A DNA stretch of 64,000 nt, taken from NCBI GenBank assembly GCA_947492175.1, contig CANLMQ010000010.1, positions 124,001 to 188,000 of the forward strand, read 5' to 3'. The notes under the pieces are model-generated. The model did not search any database, had not been told where the DNA came from, and saw nothing but the letters and a program-made list of their open reading frames with translations. The stretch is from an uncultured Draconibacterium sp. (GTDB lineage Bacteria > Bacteroidota > Bacteroidia > Bacteroidales > Prolixibacteraceae). The translations under genes and the position numbers were made by a program. The stretch's first letter is position 1. Each line of letters opens with the position of its first letter. Below are positions 18,529-27,425 of this stretch, piece after piece.

Positions 18529-19950
18529 ATGTTATTTAGTAGTATCCTTTTTCTATGCATATTTTTACCGTTGGTATTAATTGTATATCACACAGTTGGA
18601 CACAAACACAGGAATTATGTACTGCTTATTTCAAGCCTCGTATTCTATTCGTGGGGTGCTCCGAAGTTCGTCTTTTTGTTACTGGCATCGCTTACACTCA
18701 ATTTTTATGTTGTGCGCCAAATTCATCGCGATGTAAAACACCGTCAATTATACCTTTGGGCTTCGGTATTTATAAATATAGGCCTACTTGCCTATTTTAA
18801 ATATGCCAATTTTTTTATCGATAATTTTAATTCTTTACTTCAGACTGCCGGACACAAACCTGTACAATGGACTTCTGTTGTTTTACCTATTGGGATTTCA
18901 TTCTTCACCTTTCAGTCGATGACATACACTATTGATGTTTACAGGAAGGTACACGCGCCACTTAAAAGAATTACCGATTACTTCCTGTATATTCTTATGT
19001 TCCCCCAGCTAATAGCAGGTCCTATTGTTCGCTTTAATACGGTTGCCGATGATATTATTGATAGAAAAAAGAATGAAACAATCGATGAAAAGCTGCATGG
19101 AATATATCGGTTTGTGATTGGCTTATCTAAGAAAATGCTTATTGCAAATGTATTGGGAGAGCAAGTAGATGCAATTTATTCTCTTCCACATTCTGAAGTT
19201 ACCACACCTCTAGTCTGGATGGCAGCGGTGGCATATTCATTTCAAATCTACTTCGATTTTAGTGGTTATTCTGATATGGCTATCGGTTTGGGAAGAATCT
19301 TTGGGTTCAAATTCCCTGAGAATTTCAATAATCCGTATATATCGCAGAATATAACCGAGTTTTGGCGCCGGTGGCATATTACTTTAAGCGATTGGATGCG
19401 CGATTATTTATACATTCCACTTGGTGGTAACCGGGTTAAAACACAAAGACGGTTATATGGAAATTTAATTACTGTATTTCTAATTTCCGGTTTGTGGCAC
19501 GGTGCCTCCTGGAACTTTGTTATTTGGGGGGCCTGGCATGGCTGTTTCCTTATACTAGATCGCCTTTTCCTTATAAAACTTTTTAAAAGAATCGGTACAA
19601 TCCCGCGTGTTATCTTCACTTATTTCATTGTAGTTATTGGCTGGGTAATATTTCGTATCGAGAACATACCTGATATTCGTTTTTACCTGGGAAAATTATT
19701 CTCGGCTGATATGTCGGTATCAAATTATAACCTATCTACTGAATCGAAACTCATAATGTTTTTTGCGGCTTCCTTCTCAATACTGACTCTTTTCAATATC
19801 GGGAAACAACTGCAAACATTTGTATTTTATACACAATATAAACATTGGATACATAGAGTTGTAGGTATAGTTATGCTAACATTGCTTATTATCAATATGA
19901 GTGCAATTACATCATCCGGTTTTAATCCGTTTATTTACTTTAGGTTTTAA
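18529..19950 (+). CDS. MBOAT family membrane O-acyltransferase (AlgI/DltB-like)
   Basis: 473 residues, polytopic. The family signatures are present: EFWRRWHITLSDWMRDYLYIPLGGNR and the active-site region GLWHGASWNFVIWGAWHG with His324 and His337. AlgI-type proteins move acetyl groups across the membrane for O-acetylation of exported polysaccharide; DltB moves D-alanine to teichoic acid. The next gene, three bases after the stop, encodes an AlgJ/AlgX-like partner, which makes polysaccharide O-acetylation the better reading. It lies 15 bases after the GH16-like lipoprotein gene, so these genes form one transcript. Confidence 0.88.
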   Translation: MLFSSILFLCIFLPLVLIVYHTVGHKHRNYVLLISSLVFYSWGAPKFVFLLLASLTLNFYVVRQIHRDVKHRQLYLWASVFINIGLLAYFKYANFFIDNFNSLLQTAGHKPVQWTSVVLPIGISFFTFQSMTYTIDVYRKVHAPLKRITDYFLYILMFPQLIAGPIVRFNTVADDIIDRKKNETIDEKLHGIYRFVIGLSKKMLIANVLGEQVDAIYSLPHSEVTTPLVWMAAVAYSFQIYFDFSGYSDMAIGLGRIFGFKFPENFNNPYISQNITEFWRRWHITLSDWMRDYLYIPLGGNRVKTQRRLYGNLITVFLISGLWHGASWNFVIWGAWHGCFLILDRLFLIKLFKRIGTIPRVIFTYFIVVIGWVIFRIENIPDIRFYLGKLFSADMSVSNYNLSTESKLIMFFAASFSILTLFNIGKQLQTFVFYTQYKHWIHRVVGIVMLTLLIINMSAITSSGFNPFIYFRF

Positions 19951-19952
19951 TT

Positions 19953-21248
19953 ATGAAGAATCAGAGGACAAAAACAATACTGTTTGTTGGTTTCATTTTC
20001 GTGCTTATCTTTCCACTACTACAAGCTAAAGTACGAATATTTAGCGAAGAACCTCTTCATGGAGATATTAACATAGCATCAAAACCTGAGTACTCTCCTA
20101 CAGGCTGGTTCGGTGGCAGTTACCAATCTGGCATGGAGAAATTTATTAATGATAATATTGGGTTTCGCCCCTTTCTTGTGCGATTATATAACCAGATTCA
20201 GTTTTCTCTATTTAAACAAGCATCCGCAAAAGGAGTAGTTATAGGGGAAAAGGGTTACCTGTTCGAGCAAGCTTATATTGATGCATATCATGGTCAGTAT
20301 TTTACAGGAAGGACTAATCTTATAAAAAAAACAGAAACTTTAAAAGAATTACAAACTGAATTAGAAAATATCGGTAAAACGCTTATTGTTGTTCTTCCTC
20401 CGGGAAAGGCATCTTATTATCCTGAGTATTTTCCGGAACACAGTATAAATCAGACAACCGATAGTACCTTTTACAAAGAATACAGCAAATTACTTCCGGC
20501 TTATGCGGTTAACTGTTTCGATGCAAATGACTGGTTTTTACAGATGAAAGATACAGTGAAGCATATTTTGTTTCCTCAATATGGTATACATTGGAGTGAA
20601 TATGGGGCTGCAATTGCAGCAGATAGCTTAATAAAACAGGTAGAAAGAATATCCGGGAGAAAATTACCAAACATGATAATCTCCGATATTCGTCAACAAA
20701 ATTATAGTCAAGGTACCGATAATGATATTGAATGGGGAATGAACCTGATAAACAGTCTTCCTTCGCAAAGCTTATCATATCCTACCATTGATTGGGATTA
20801 TACAGAAAGGGATACAATCAATATGCTAGTTGTAGGAGATAGTTTTTACTGGAACTGGTATCATCTTGGAATAGGCGAAAAATGTTTTAATAAAACATCA
20901 TTTTGGTATTATAATAATGAAGTGTATCCTGATAGCAAGCAATCTAGTGTAAAAGTAAAATCGATTGATCGACAATCTGTAATTTATAATAGCGATGTTG
21001 TATTACTAATTGCATCAGAATCGAACCTGGTAAATATGGCTTGGGGATTTGTTAATGATGCAATAAATATATTACAAGATAATGTTGAAGATTCTGCAGT
21101 ACATAAACAAAAAATAAAGAATGTAATCAATCGAATAAAGAGTGATAAGAATTGGATGAAAAGCGTAGTGGAAAAAGCAAAAGGACAAAATATTTCGGTT
21201 GATTCAATGTTAGTTCTTGATGCCACTTGGGTACTTGAAAATGAATAA
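19953..21248 (+). CDS. AlgJ/AlgX-like SGNH-fold acetyltransferase partner
   Basis: 431 residues with an N-terminal membrane anchor. The SGNH-like domain has a nucleophile segment VVGDSFYWNW (Ser297) and the His segment GIHWSEYGA (His213). In AlgX and AlgJ the His sits in an Asp-x-His-Trp motif; here the Asp position is Gly211, so the usual triad appears incomplete. The last 39 residues match a module found inside the GH16-like lipoprotein (W, KS, EKA, N, LDA, W at equal spacing). Family members finish transfer of acetyl from the MBOAT protein to a periplasmic glycan. The protein may instead be a non-catalytic partner, or use another Asp. Confidence 0.75.
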   Translation: MKNQRTKTILFVGFIFVLIFPLLQAKVRIFSEEPLHGDINIASKPEYSPTGWFGGSYQSGMEKFINDNIGFRPFLVRLYNQIQFSLFKQASAKGVVIGEKGYLFEQAYIDAYHGQYFTGRTNLIKKTETLKELQTELENIGKTLIVVLPPGKASYYPEYFPEHSINQTTDSTFYKEYSKLLPAYAVNCFDANDWFLQMKDTVKHILFPQYGIHWSEYGAAIAADSLIKQVERISGRKLPNMIISDIRQQNYSQGTDNDIEWGMNLINSLPSQSLSYPTIDWDYTERDTINMLVVGDSFYWNWYHLGIGEKCFNKTSFWYYNNEVYPDSKQSSVKVKSIDRQSVIYNSDVVLLIASESNLVNMAWGFVNDAINILQDNVEDSAVHKQKIKNVINRIKSDKNWMKSVVEKAKGQNISVDSMLVLDATWVLENE

Positions 21249-21371
21249 CATACAATTCAAAAACCGTTCAAAACAAATACCGTAACCGGAATACAACAAA
21301 CATTAGTATTTTTTTAATTATTTGAAAATTCTAAATTATATTTCACCTTTAATATCATAAAAGGTAATTCT

Positions 21372-23588
21372 ATGGCAAAATCGCTGGTAAATACTAATGC
21401 TAAATTTGGCACCTTGCCGGTTTTTTTAACCGCACTTTCAACAATTCTTGGTGCAATATTATTTCTTCGCTTTGGCTGGGCAGTTGGACAAGTTGGTTTT
21501 TTAGGGGTAATTGGGATTGTAGTTTTAGGACACATGGTTACCATACCAACCGCCTTTGCAGTTGCCGAAATAGCAACCAACCAACGTGTTCAGGGTGGAG
21601 GTGCTTATTATATAATCAGTCGTTCGTTTGGACTTAATATTGGAGGTGCCATTGGTATCGCACTCTACCTTTCGCAAGCCATAAGTGTAGCTTTTTATAT
21701 TATTGCATTTGGCGAGGCCTTCGAACCGTTAATCACCTGGATTGGCGATCAATACAACTTTTTCATTCCCGACCGCCGATGGATCTCTATTCCAACCATG
21801 GTACTGCTATCGCTGCTTATTTTAACAAAAGGAGCAAATGTTGGGATGAAGGCTTTGTACATTGTTGTGGCCATATTGCTTACATCAATAGCCATGTTTC
21901 TTATGGGCGATTCATCCATAAAACCCGATGTTGTTAATTTCCATAATACTATTCCAAACCACCTGCCTTTCTTTTTTGTTTTTACAATTATTTTTCCCGC
22001 ATTTACGGGACTGGCAGCCGGCTTAGGATTATCGGGCGATTTAAAAGATCCGAAAAAATCAATTCCCAGGGGAACACTTTGGGCTACTTTTGTTGGTATG
22101 CTGGTTTATATCGCAGTGGCCTATAAATTTACTATTTCAGCCTCACCCGAAGACATGGCATCCGACCAGCTAATTATGAGTAAAATTGCCTTATGGGGGC
22201 CAATAATTCCAATTGGACTGGCAGCTGCCTCATTAAGTTCAGCGCTTGGATCGATTATGGTTGCTCCACGCACTCTTCAGGCAATTGGATTTGACGATAT
22301 TTTCCCGCAAGGTGCTGTAAATCGCTGGTTCGCAAGAGGACGAAAAAAAGACAACGAACCCATAAACGGATCGCTGGTCACCATTATTATAGCCTTTGTA
22401 TTTGTAATTATTGGTGATGTTGATTTTGTGGCTCAGATCATTTCCATGTTTTTTATGGTAACCTATGGTGCCATCTGTTTAATATCGTTTCTGGAACATT
22501 TTGCCGCCGATCCGGCCTACCGGCCAACTTTTCGTTCAAACTGGCATTTGTCATTACTTGGCACCCTGTTTTCGTTTTGGCTAATGTTTAAAATGAATGC
22601 AACCTATGCCGCATTTTCAGTAGTTATAATGGCCATTATCTATTACGTTATAATGCTCAATAACGAAGAAAATCAGGGATTGAATAAACTGTTCCGTGGC
22701 GTAATTTTCCAACTAAGCCGGCAATTGCAACTTATGCTTCAACGCGCCGACAGCGACAAAGACAAAAGCTGGCGGCCTTTTGGTGTATGTATTTCGCACG
22801 ATACATTTAAACGCCGTTCTGCCTTCGACATTATGCGCTGGATATCGTATAAATACGGATTTGGAACCTATATTCATTTTATAAAAGGATTGCTGAACGA
22901 AAAAACCACTGAAGAATCAAAAGAAGTACTCGACCGGTTGATTCAACTTTCATCGGGCAGTAAAAACCGTGTTTACCTCGATACTATTATTTCTCCTTCG
23001 TATACATCTGCTATTGCCCAGGTGGTACAACTCTCAGGCATTTCAGGGAAAGGTAATAATCTTATTCTCTTTGAATTTTCGAGAACCGATCCGGGAAACC
23101 TAAAAGAAATCACAGGCAATTACAGTCTTGTTGAATCGGCCGGATTCGACATTTGTATACTCAATACCTCATATAAAAGTTTTGGCTACAAAAATGAGAT
23201 TCATATTTGGATCAGTCCTGAAGATTATGTGAATGCCAACCTGATGATTCTGCTGGGGTACATTATTTTGGGGCACCCTGACTGGAAAAAAGGAAAAATT
23301 AAAATATTTGCCCTTTATCCGGAAGAATCGATTGAGGAAAAACGCAATCAGCTTCTAGAACTAATAAAAGCGGGTCGTTTACCAATCAGCCCGTCGAATA
23401 TCTCGATGGTACCTTTTGAAACAGGTAACAGAAAAAAAGTAATTATGAAATACTCAGCTGATGCCGATTTAACAATTATCGGTTTTTCGACCGAAGCACT
23501 TAAAAACATTGAAGAATTAAGCGAAGGTTACAACGATCTGGGTAACATACTGTTTGTTAGCTCAAACCGGGCAAAAGCAATAAACTAA
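21372..23588 (+). CDS. SLC12-like cation-chloride / amino acid permease family transporter
   Basis: 738 residues. The first 430 or so form twelve helices of the APC superfamily with the TM1 stretch FGTLPVFLTALSTILGAILFLRFGWAVG and GGGAYYIISR in the second segment, both typical of Na-K-Cl cotransporter-like proteins. The soluble C-terminal part of about 300 residues resembles the SLC12 cytoplasmic domain and ends in a stretch like universal stress proteins. Ion specificity cannot be read. It follows the phosphonate locus after 123 bases with no clear promoter element, and it precedes coaD. It is likely an independent gene. Confidence 0.82.
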   Translation: MAKSLVNTNAKFGTLPVFLTALSTILGAILFLRFGWAVGQVGFLGVIGIVVLGHMVTIPTAFAVAEIATNQRVQGGGAYYIISRSFGLNIGGAIGIALYLSQAISVAFYIIAFGEAFEPLITWIGDQYNFFIPDRRWISIPTMVLLSLLILTKGANVGMKALYIVVAILLTSIAMFLMGDSSIKPDVVNFHNTIPNHLPFFFVFTIIFPAFTGLAAGLGLSGDLKDPKKSIPRGTLWATFVGMLVYIAVAYKFTISASPEDMASDQLIMSKIALWGPIIPIGLAAASLSSALGSIMVAPRTLQAIGFDDIFPQGAVNRWFARGRKKDNEPINGSLVTIIIAFVFVIIGDVDFVAQIISMFFMVTYGAICLISFLEHFAADPAYRPTFRSNWHLSLLGTLFSFWLMFKMNATYAAFSVVIMAIIYYVIMLNNEENQGLNKLFRGVIFQLSRQLQLMLQRADSDKDKSWRPFGVCISHDTFKRRSAFDIMRWISYKYGFGTYIHFIKGLLNEKTTEESKEVLDRLIQLSSGSKNRVYLDTIISPSYTSAIAQVVQLSGISGKGNNLILFEFSRTDPGNLKEITGNYSLVESAGFDICILNTSYKSFGYKNEIHIWISPEDYVNANLMILLGYIILGHPDWKKGKIKIFALYPEESIEEKRNQLLELIKAGRLPISPSNISMVPFETGNRKKVIMKYSADADLTIIGFSTEALKNIEELSEGYNDLGNILFVSSNRAKAIN

Positions 23589-23600
23589 ATCATGTTTACG

Positions 23601-23631
23601 TTTCGCATAAAGCATTTTTAGTTTATTTTTG
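23601..23631 (+). promoter_or_regulatory. Promoter of coaD (TTTC-N19-TATTTTTG)
   Basis: TATTTTTG at 23624-23631 with a near-consensus TTTC at 23601-23604 spaced by 19 bases. The ATG follows 20 bases after the -7 element. Confidence 0.55.
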
Positions 23632-23651
23632 CTTCTTAACAAAACGCCGTT

Positions 23652-24131
23652 ATGGAAAGAATAGCCATTTTCCCGGGATCGTTTGATCCCTTCACAATCG
23701 GGCACGAATCAATCGTTCGGAGAGCCATTTCCATGTTCGATAAGATTTATATAATGATTGGTTACAATGCCAATAAAAAATCGTTTTTCCCCATTGAAAA
23801 ACGTCTAAAATGGATTAATCAGGTTTTTAAGGATGAAAGCAGCATTTTTGTAAGACTTCATGACGGATTGACGGTTGATTTCTGTAAAGAAGTTGGTGCT
23901 CAGTATATTTTACGCGGTATTCGCACATCTTCCGATTTTGAATACGAACGTGCCATTGCCCAGGTGAATAAAAAAATGCATCCCGAAATAGAATCGGTAT
24001 TTCTGCTCACTTTGCCGGAACACACGCCTGTTAATGCAACCATTATACGCGATATCGTTTCGCATGGTGGAGATGCAAGCATGTTTTTACCAAAGGGATT
24101 AGACATGAGCGAATTTAAAATTGATTTGTAA
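23652..24131 (+). CDS. coaD: Phosphopantetheine adenylyltransferase
   Basis: 159 residues, the usual length. It adenylates 4'-phosphopantetheine to dephospho-CoA, the fourth step of CoA synthesis, in the cytoplasm. The nucleotidyltransferase fold is shown by GSFDPFTIGH (T/HxGH motif) near the N-terminus, RGIRTSSDFEYE in the middle and the Thr-Ile-Arg-Asp region near the C-terminus. It has its own promoter and is followed 16 bases later by the thioredoxin-fold gene. Confidence 0.96.
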   Translation: MERIAIFPGSFDPFTIGHESIVRRAISMFDKIYIMIGYNANKKSFFPIEKRLKWINQVFKDESSIFVRLHDGLTVDFCKEVGAQYILRGIRTSSDFEYERAIAQVNKKMHPEIESVFLLTLPEHTPVNATIIRDIVSHGGDASMFLPKGLDMSEFKIDL

Positions 24132-24147
24132 ACTCAATATTTTCCGG

Positions 24148-25557
24148 ATGCGTTGTTTTGTGTTTTCTCTTTTGTTATGCATACTTCCTTTTATTGGTTC
24201 TGCGACAACAATCCGCTGTGCAAATCCTGAATATTCAAACAAACAGTTGAACTTTTATAAACTTTCTGATCCGATTTCGGGAGAAAAAGAATTGTTGTTT
24301 ACGCTGAATTTTGATGAAACCGGAACATGTGAGACATTTGTAAATAACACACAAACAGTTTATTCTTTTTGTGACTTTGGTGTCTACCGGGGCATGCTTT
24401 TTCTTGAGCCCGGGAAAAGTATTGATTTACGACTTCCTCCATTCCGCGAGAAATCGTTTGCCAACGAAAAAAATCCATATTTTACACCGGCGTCATTTTG
24501 GTTTCTTTCTGAAACAAAAAATCATTTAAATGATAAAATAAATGCATTTGGGCAAAAATTAAATTCTTTAACCGATAAACATTTTAACGAGCTTTACTTT
24601 AAACAATCGAAAACAGTATACGATTCTGTTTTGGTGCAGCTTAACACTGCTTTCCCCGAAACAAAACCGGCAACATTCGTTACTCATAAAAAACTTGAAA
24701 CAGCACTTATTAATGCTGATATTTTTCGATTACGTCCTGAAGATTATTCTGAAATTTTTGATGATATAAGACCGGAATACTGGACTCACCAAGCTTTTAT
24801 AACCGCATTCGAAAAAACATTCGACCGGCAACTCAGTTATTCGGCAAAAGCAATTAAAGGCAAAGAGGTGGGTCTGGCCGTTCAGAAACAAGACGTTCAG
24901 ACTTTGTTGAATTTCACAAAAACAAAATACAAGGTTTCCGGAAAAATGGCCGAGTTGGTTTTACTGAAATTATTACACGATGGTTTTTATTCCGATGAAT
25001 TTTCAAAAACGGCCATAAAAAACATGGTAAACTCCGATTTGTTTCAACAAAATTCAAACAAAACAATTAAAGAAGCAGCAAAAAACATCAGTGCTAAATT
25101 TACCTTTTTACAAAAAGACACCCAGGCCCCTAAAATCTGTTTAAACGACTTAAGGAAACAGCCCAAATGTACCAACAGTATTACTACAAAATTTAAATAC
25201 CTTGTTTTTGCCGATGCCGAAACCATTGTGTGCCAGGAACATTTAAAATACCTGAGCCGGATAGATGAACTCTTTAACAAACACCTTGAAATTTTTGTAA
25301 TACTGCGCGACACCGGCAATAAAAACATCGACAGTTTTTTTGCAGAACACAAAGTACCGGGAACAACAATGGTTGACACAAATAATAAATACATTGATAT
25401 TTATAACATTCGCTCTTTCCCCCAATGTTTTTTGCTTAACGAAAAACACAAAGTTACTTTCACCAATGCAAAAGCACCACTTGATGGTTTTGAGCAACAA
25501 TTTGGCACCTACCTACGAAACGAGCTTTTTATGCGGCAACGAAATCAAGCCAGGTAA
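24148..25557 (+). CDS. Secreted thioredoxin-fold protein without CxxC
   Basis: 469 residues from the ATG at 24148, which gives a clean signal peptide (FVFSLLLCILPFIGSA). The middle is helical and unrecognised. The C-terminal 120 residues look like a TlpA/thioredoxin domain: a beta strand KYLVFADAE, a lone Cys in ETIVCQEHL and a cis-Pro segment SFPQCFLL. The usual CxxC active site is missing, so an ordinary disulfide reductase activity is unlikely. Bacteroidota have many such DUF-thioredoxin proteins in the periplasm. Its end overlaps the convergent Nudix gene by 13 bases. Confidence 0.6.
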   Translation: MRCFVFSLLLCILPFIGSATTIRCANPEYSNKQLNFYKLSDPISGEKELLFTLNFDETGTCETFVNNTQTVYSFCDFGVYRGMLFLEPGKSIDLRLPPFREKSFANEKNPYFTPASFWFLSETKNHLNDKINAFGQKLNSLTDKHFNELYFKQSKTVYDSVLVQLNTAFPETKPATFVTHKKLETALINADIFRLRPEDYSEIFDDIRPEYWTHQAFITAFEKTFDRQLSYSAKAIKGKEVGLAVQKQDVQTLLNFTKTKYKVSGKMAELVLLKLLHDGFYSDEFSKTAIKNMVNSDLFQQNSNKTIKEAAKNISAKFTFLQKDTQAPKICLNDLRKQPKCTNSITTKFKYLVFADAETIVCQEHLKYLSRIDELFNKHLEIFVILRDTGNKNIDSFFAEHKVPGTTMVDTNNKYIDIYNIRSFPQCFLLNEKHKVTFTNAKAPLDGFEQQFGTYLRNELFMRQRNQAR

Positions 25558-26171
25558 AGCTCAATTATTTGTTTTAAGTTTTCGTAGGTATTTTCAAGCA
25601 CTTCATTTAATTCATTTTTAGCAAACCAACGTATTTCGGTAATACCTTCTTCCAGTTGTGGTCTTCCGTCAGATTCCCCGGAGTAGTTCATTTCATACCA
25701 AAAGGTTTCTTTAAAAATCCATTTGCCAAAAGTATTTTTATAAGGCGATTTATAAATATGAAATGTTGATGGAAGCTGTTTTACAATCTGGTGCCCTTTA
25801 ATACCACACTCCTCTTCCACTTCCCGAATTGCTGCTTCTTCCGGCTGCTCGCCTTCGTCTATCTTTCCTTTGGGTAGATCCCATTTCCCGTTGCGAAATA
25901 TAAACAGTAATTTTCTGTTTCGAACAATTACGCCACCGGCAGCATCCATAACGATAAAAGCCGACTTAAATTTCTCAAGCAACATTTTCGGATTTCTATG
26001 TTCTAAAACAGTTTCTTGTTTGTCTCCTTCTGTAAATGTTTGCAACCATGCCTCTACCGTGTCAATACAGGCCTTTCCAAGGCTACTTGGCCTTGATTTT
26101 CTTAATGTTATTTTACTGGTTGTCGTAAATACAATCCTCTTTTCATTAAAAAAAACTTTATACTTTTGCAT
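25545..26171 (-). CDS. Nudix hydrolase family protein
   Basis: 208 residues. The Nudix box is complete: GKIDEGEQPEEAAIREVEEECGI fits Gx5Ex7REUxEExGU, so it should hydrolyse a nucleoside diphosphate linked to another group, with Mg. The first 60 residues are an extra N-terminal part of the kind seen in Bacteroidota Nudix proteins paired with pyrE. The substrate is not evident. It is transcribed away from pyrE, and the pyrE -7 element abuts its start codon, leaving only 20 bases between the two genes. Confidence 0.85.
   Translation of the reverse strand: MQKYKVFFNEKRIVFTTTSKITLRKSRPSSLGKACIDTVEAWLQTFTEGDKQETVLEHRNPKMLLEKFKSAFIVMDAAGGVIVRNRKLLFIFRNGKWDLPKGKIDEGEQPEEAAIREVEEECGIKGHQIVKQLPSTFHIYKSPYKNTFGKWIFKETFWYEMNYSGESDGRPQLEEGITEIRWFAKNELNEVLENTYENLKQIIELYLA
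26161..26168 (+). promoter_or_regulatory. -7 element of pyrE (TACTTTTG)
   Basis: An exact TAnnTTTG 24 bases before the pyrE ATG, touching the Nudix start codon on the other strand. No TTTG is found at 19-21 bases upstream. Confidence 0.5.
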
Positions 26172-26191
26172 CGAATAAAAATAGCATTGTT

Positions 26192-26824
26192 ATGGAATCT
26201 ACTCAAATTGAAGTAACCAAAAAATTACTTGAAATTAACACGATAAAGATACAACCAGATAATCCATTTACATGGGCTTCTGGCTGGAAATCGCCAATTT
26301 ATTGCGATAATCGCAAAACTCTTTCTTATCCTGACACGCGTGCATACATTAGAGACAGTTTTGTAAATCTTATCAAAGAAAAATATCCGGAAGCAGAAGT
26401 AATTGCCGGAGTTGCTACAGGAGCTATTGCAATTGGTGCCCTGGTTGCCGATCAATTAGGATTACCATTTGTTTATGTTCGTTCGAAACCAAAAGGACAT
26501 GGTCTGGAAAATCTGATTGAAGGAGATTTAAAACCTTTCCAGAAAGTGGTAATTGTTGAAGACCTGGTTTCAACAGGAATTAGTAGTCTGAAAGCAGCTG
26601 AAGCTGTTAATAATTTTGGTGGCGAAGTAGTAGGGATGGTTTCAATCTTTACTTACAATTTCCCGCTTGCCAAAGAAAATTTTGAAAAAGCAGGTATCGA
26701 ATTAACTTCACTTAGTCAGTACCAAACACTCATCGATCTTTCTCTTGAAATGGGAGAAATTTCAAAAGATCAGGTAGAATCGTTAATGGAGTGGCGCGAA
26801 GACCCGGCAAACTGGGGGAAATAA
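26192..26824 (+). CDS. pyrE: Orotate phosphoribosyltransferase
   Basis: 210 residues. It joins orotate and PRPP to form OMP, the fifth step of pyrimidine synthesis. The PRPP-binding segment is VVIVEDLVSTGISSL, the substrate loop is PKGHGLENLIEG and the N-terminal part has TWASGWKSPIYCDNR, all typical for PyrE. A strong intrinsic terminator follows 29 bases after the stop, so the gene is monocistronic. Confidence 0.96.
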   Translation: MESTQIEVTKKLLEINTIKIQPDNPFTWASGWKSPIYCDNRKTLSYPDTRAYIRDSFVNLIKEKYPEAEVIAGVATGAIAIGALVADQLGLPFVYVRSKPKGHGLENLIEGDLKPFQKVVIVEDLVSTGISSLKAAEAVNNFGGEVVGMVSIFTYNFPLAKENFEKAGIELTSLSQYQTLIDLSLEMGEISKDQVESLMEWREDPANWGK

Positions 26825-26853
26825 ATTGCTATATTTGTGCAACACAATAATTC

Positions 26854-26879
26854 ATCCCGCCTTGTGCGGGATTTTTTTT
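26854..26879 (+). terminator. Intrinsic terminator after pyrE
   Basis: A 7-bp stem ATCCCGC / GCGGGAT with a five-base loop, followed directly by eight T residues. Confidence 0.85.
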
Positions 26880-26893
26880 CATAAATAGTTACA

Positions 26894-27343
26894 ATGGGAG
26901 TAAATAAATACGTAAGCCAGGTAAAAGAAATTAACCATAATCAGCAAGTGGTATTTAATTACCTGTCGAATTTCGAAAACCTTTCTACCTACCTGAACTC
27001 CGGGTTAATTGAAAAAATCACCGAAAAGGTTCCTCAAATTAAAATCACTGATTTTGAGTCGGATAAAGACTCGTGCAAATTCAATATCACCGGACTTGGT
27101 GTCGCCGAAATAAAAATTGTTAACCGCGAACCTTTTAAAACGGTCAAAGTAGAGAGTTCGGGCGGGCTGCCACTAAGTTTTACATTCTGGATTCAACTTT
27201 TACCGGTTGACGGATATAAAACCAAAATGCGCCTGACATTGCATGCAGAAATGAGCATGATGATAAAAATGATGGCCGGCAGCAAACTCCAGGAAGGAAT
27301 TGATCAACTGGCAGAAACCTTGTCGAGATTACCTTACCAATAA
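26894..27343 (+). CDS. SRPBCC (START-like) family protein
   Basis: 149 residues. The pattern of an N-terminal strand, a helix with VFNYLSNFENLSTYL, and a C-terminal long helix fits the polyketide cyclase/SRPBCC ligand-binding fold. No catalytic residues can be assigned and the ligand is unknown. It lies between two terminators, so it is probably transcribed alone. A -7-like TATATTTG at 26830-26837 lies upstream of the pyrE terminator and so is a doubtful promoter for this gene. Confidence 0.75.
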   Translation: MGVNKYVSQVKEINHNQQVVFNYLSNFENLSTYLNSGLIEKITEKVPQIKITDFESDKDSCKFNITGLGVAEIKIVNREPFKTVKVESSGGLPLSFTFWIQLLPVDGYKTKMRLTLHAEMSMMIKMMAGSKLQEGIDQLAETLSRLPYQ

Positions 27344-27348
27344 CATTT

Positions 27349-27371
27349 GCCTGTTATTTTGCAGGCTTTTT
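27349..27371 (+). terminator. Intrinsic terminator after the SRPBCC gene
   Basis: Stem GCCTG / CAGGC, eight-base loop, then TTTTT. It starts six bases after the stop codon. Confidence 0.7.
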
Positions 27372-27425
27372 CTCAGCAGGGACAATATCAGAGCGGGTGA
27401 TTTCAAATTCACCGGCTCAGATTTA

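Noticed and set aside
26830..26837. TATATTTG as the promoter of the SRPBCC gene
   Set aside because: It lies before the pyrE terminator, so a transcript from it would be stopped, and no -33 element is present.
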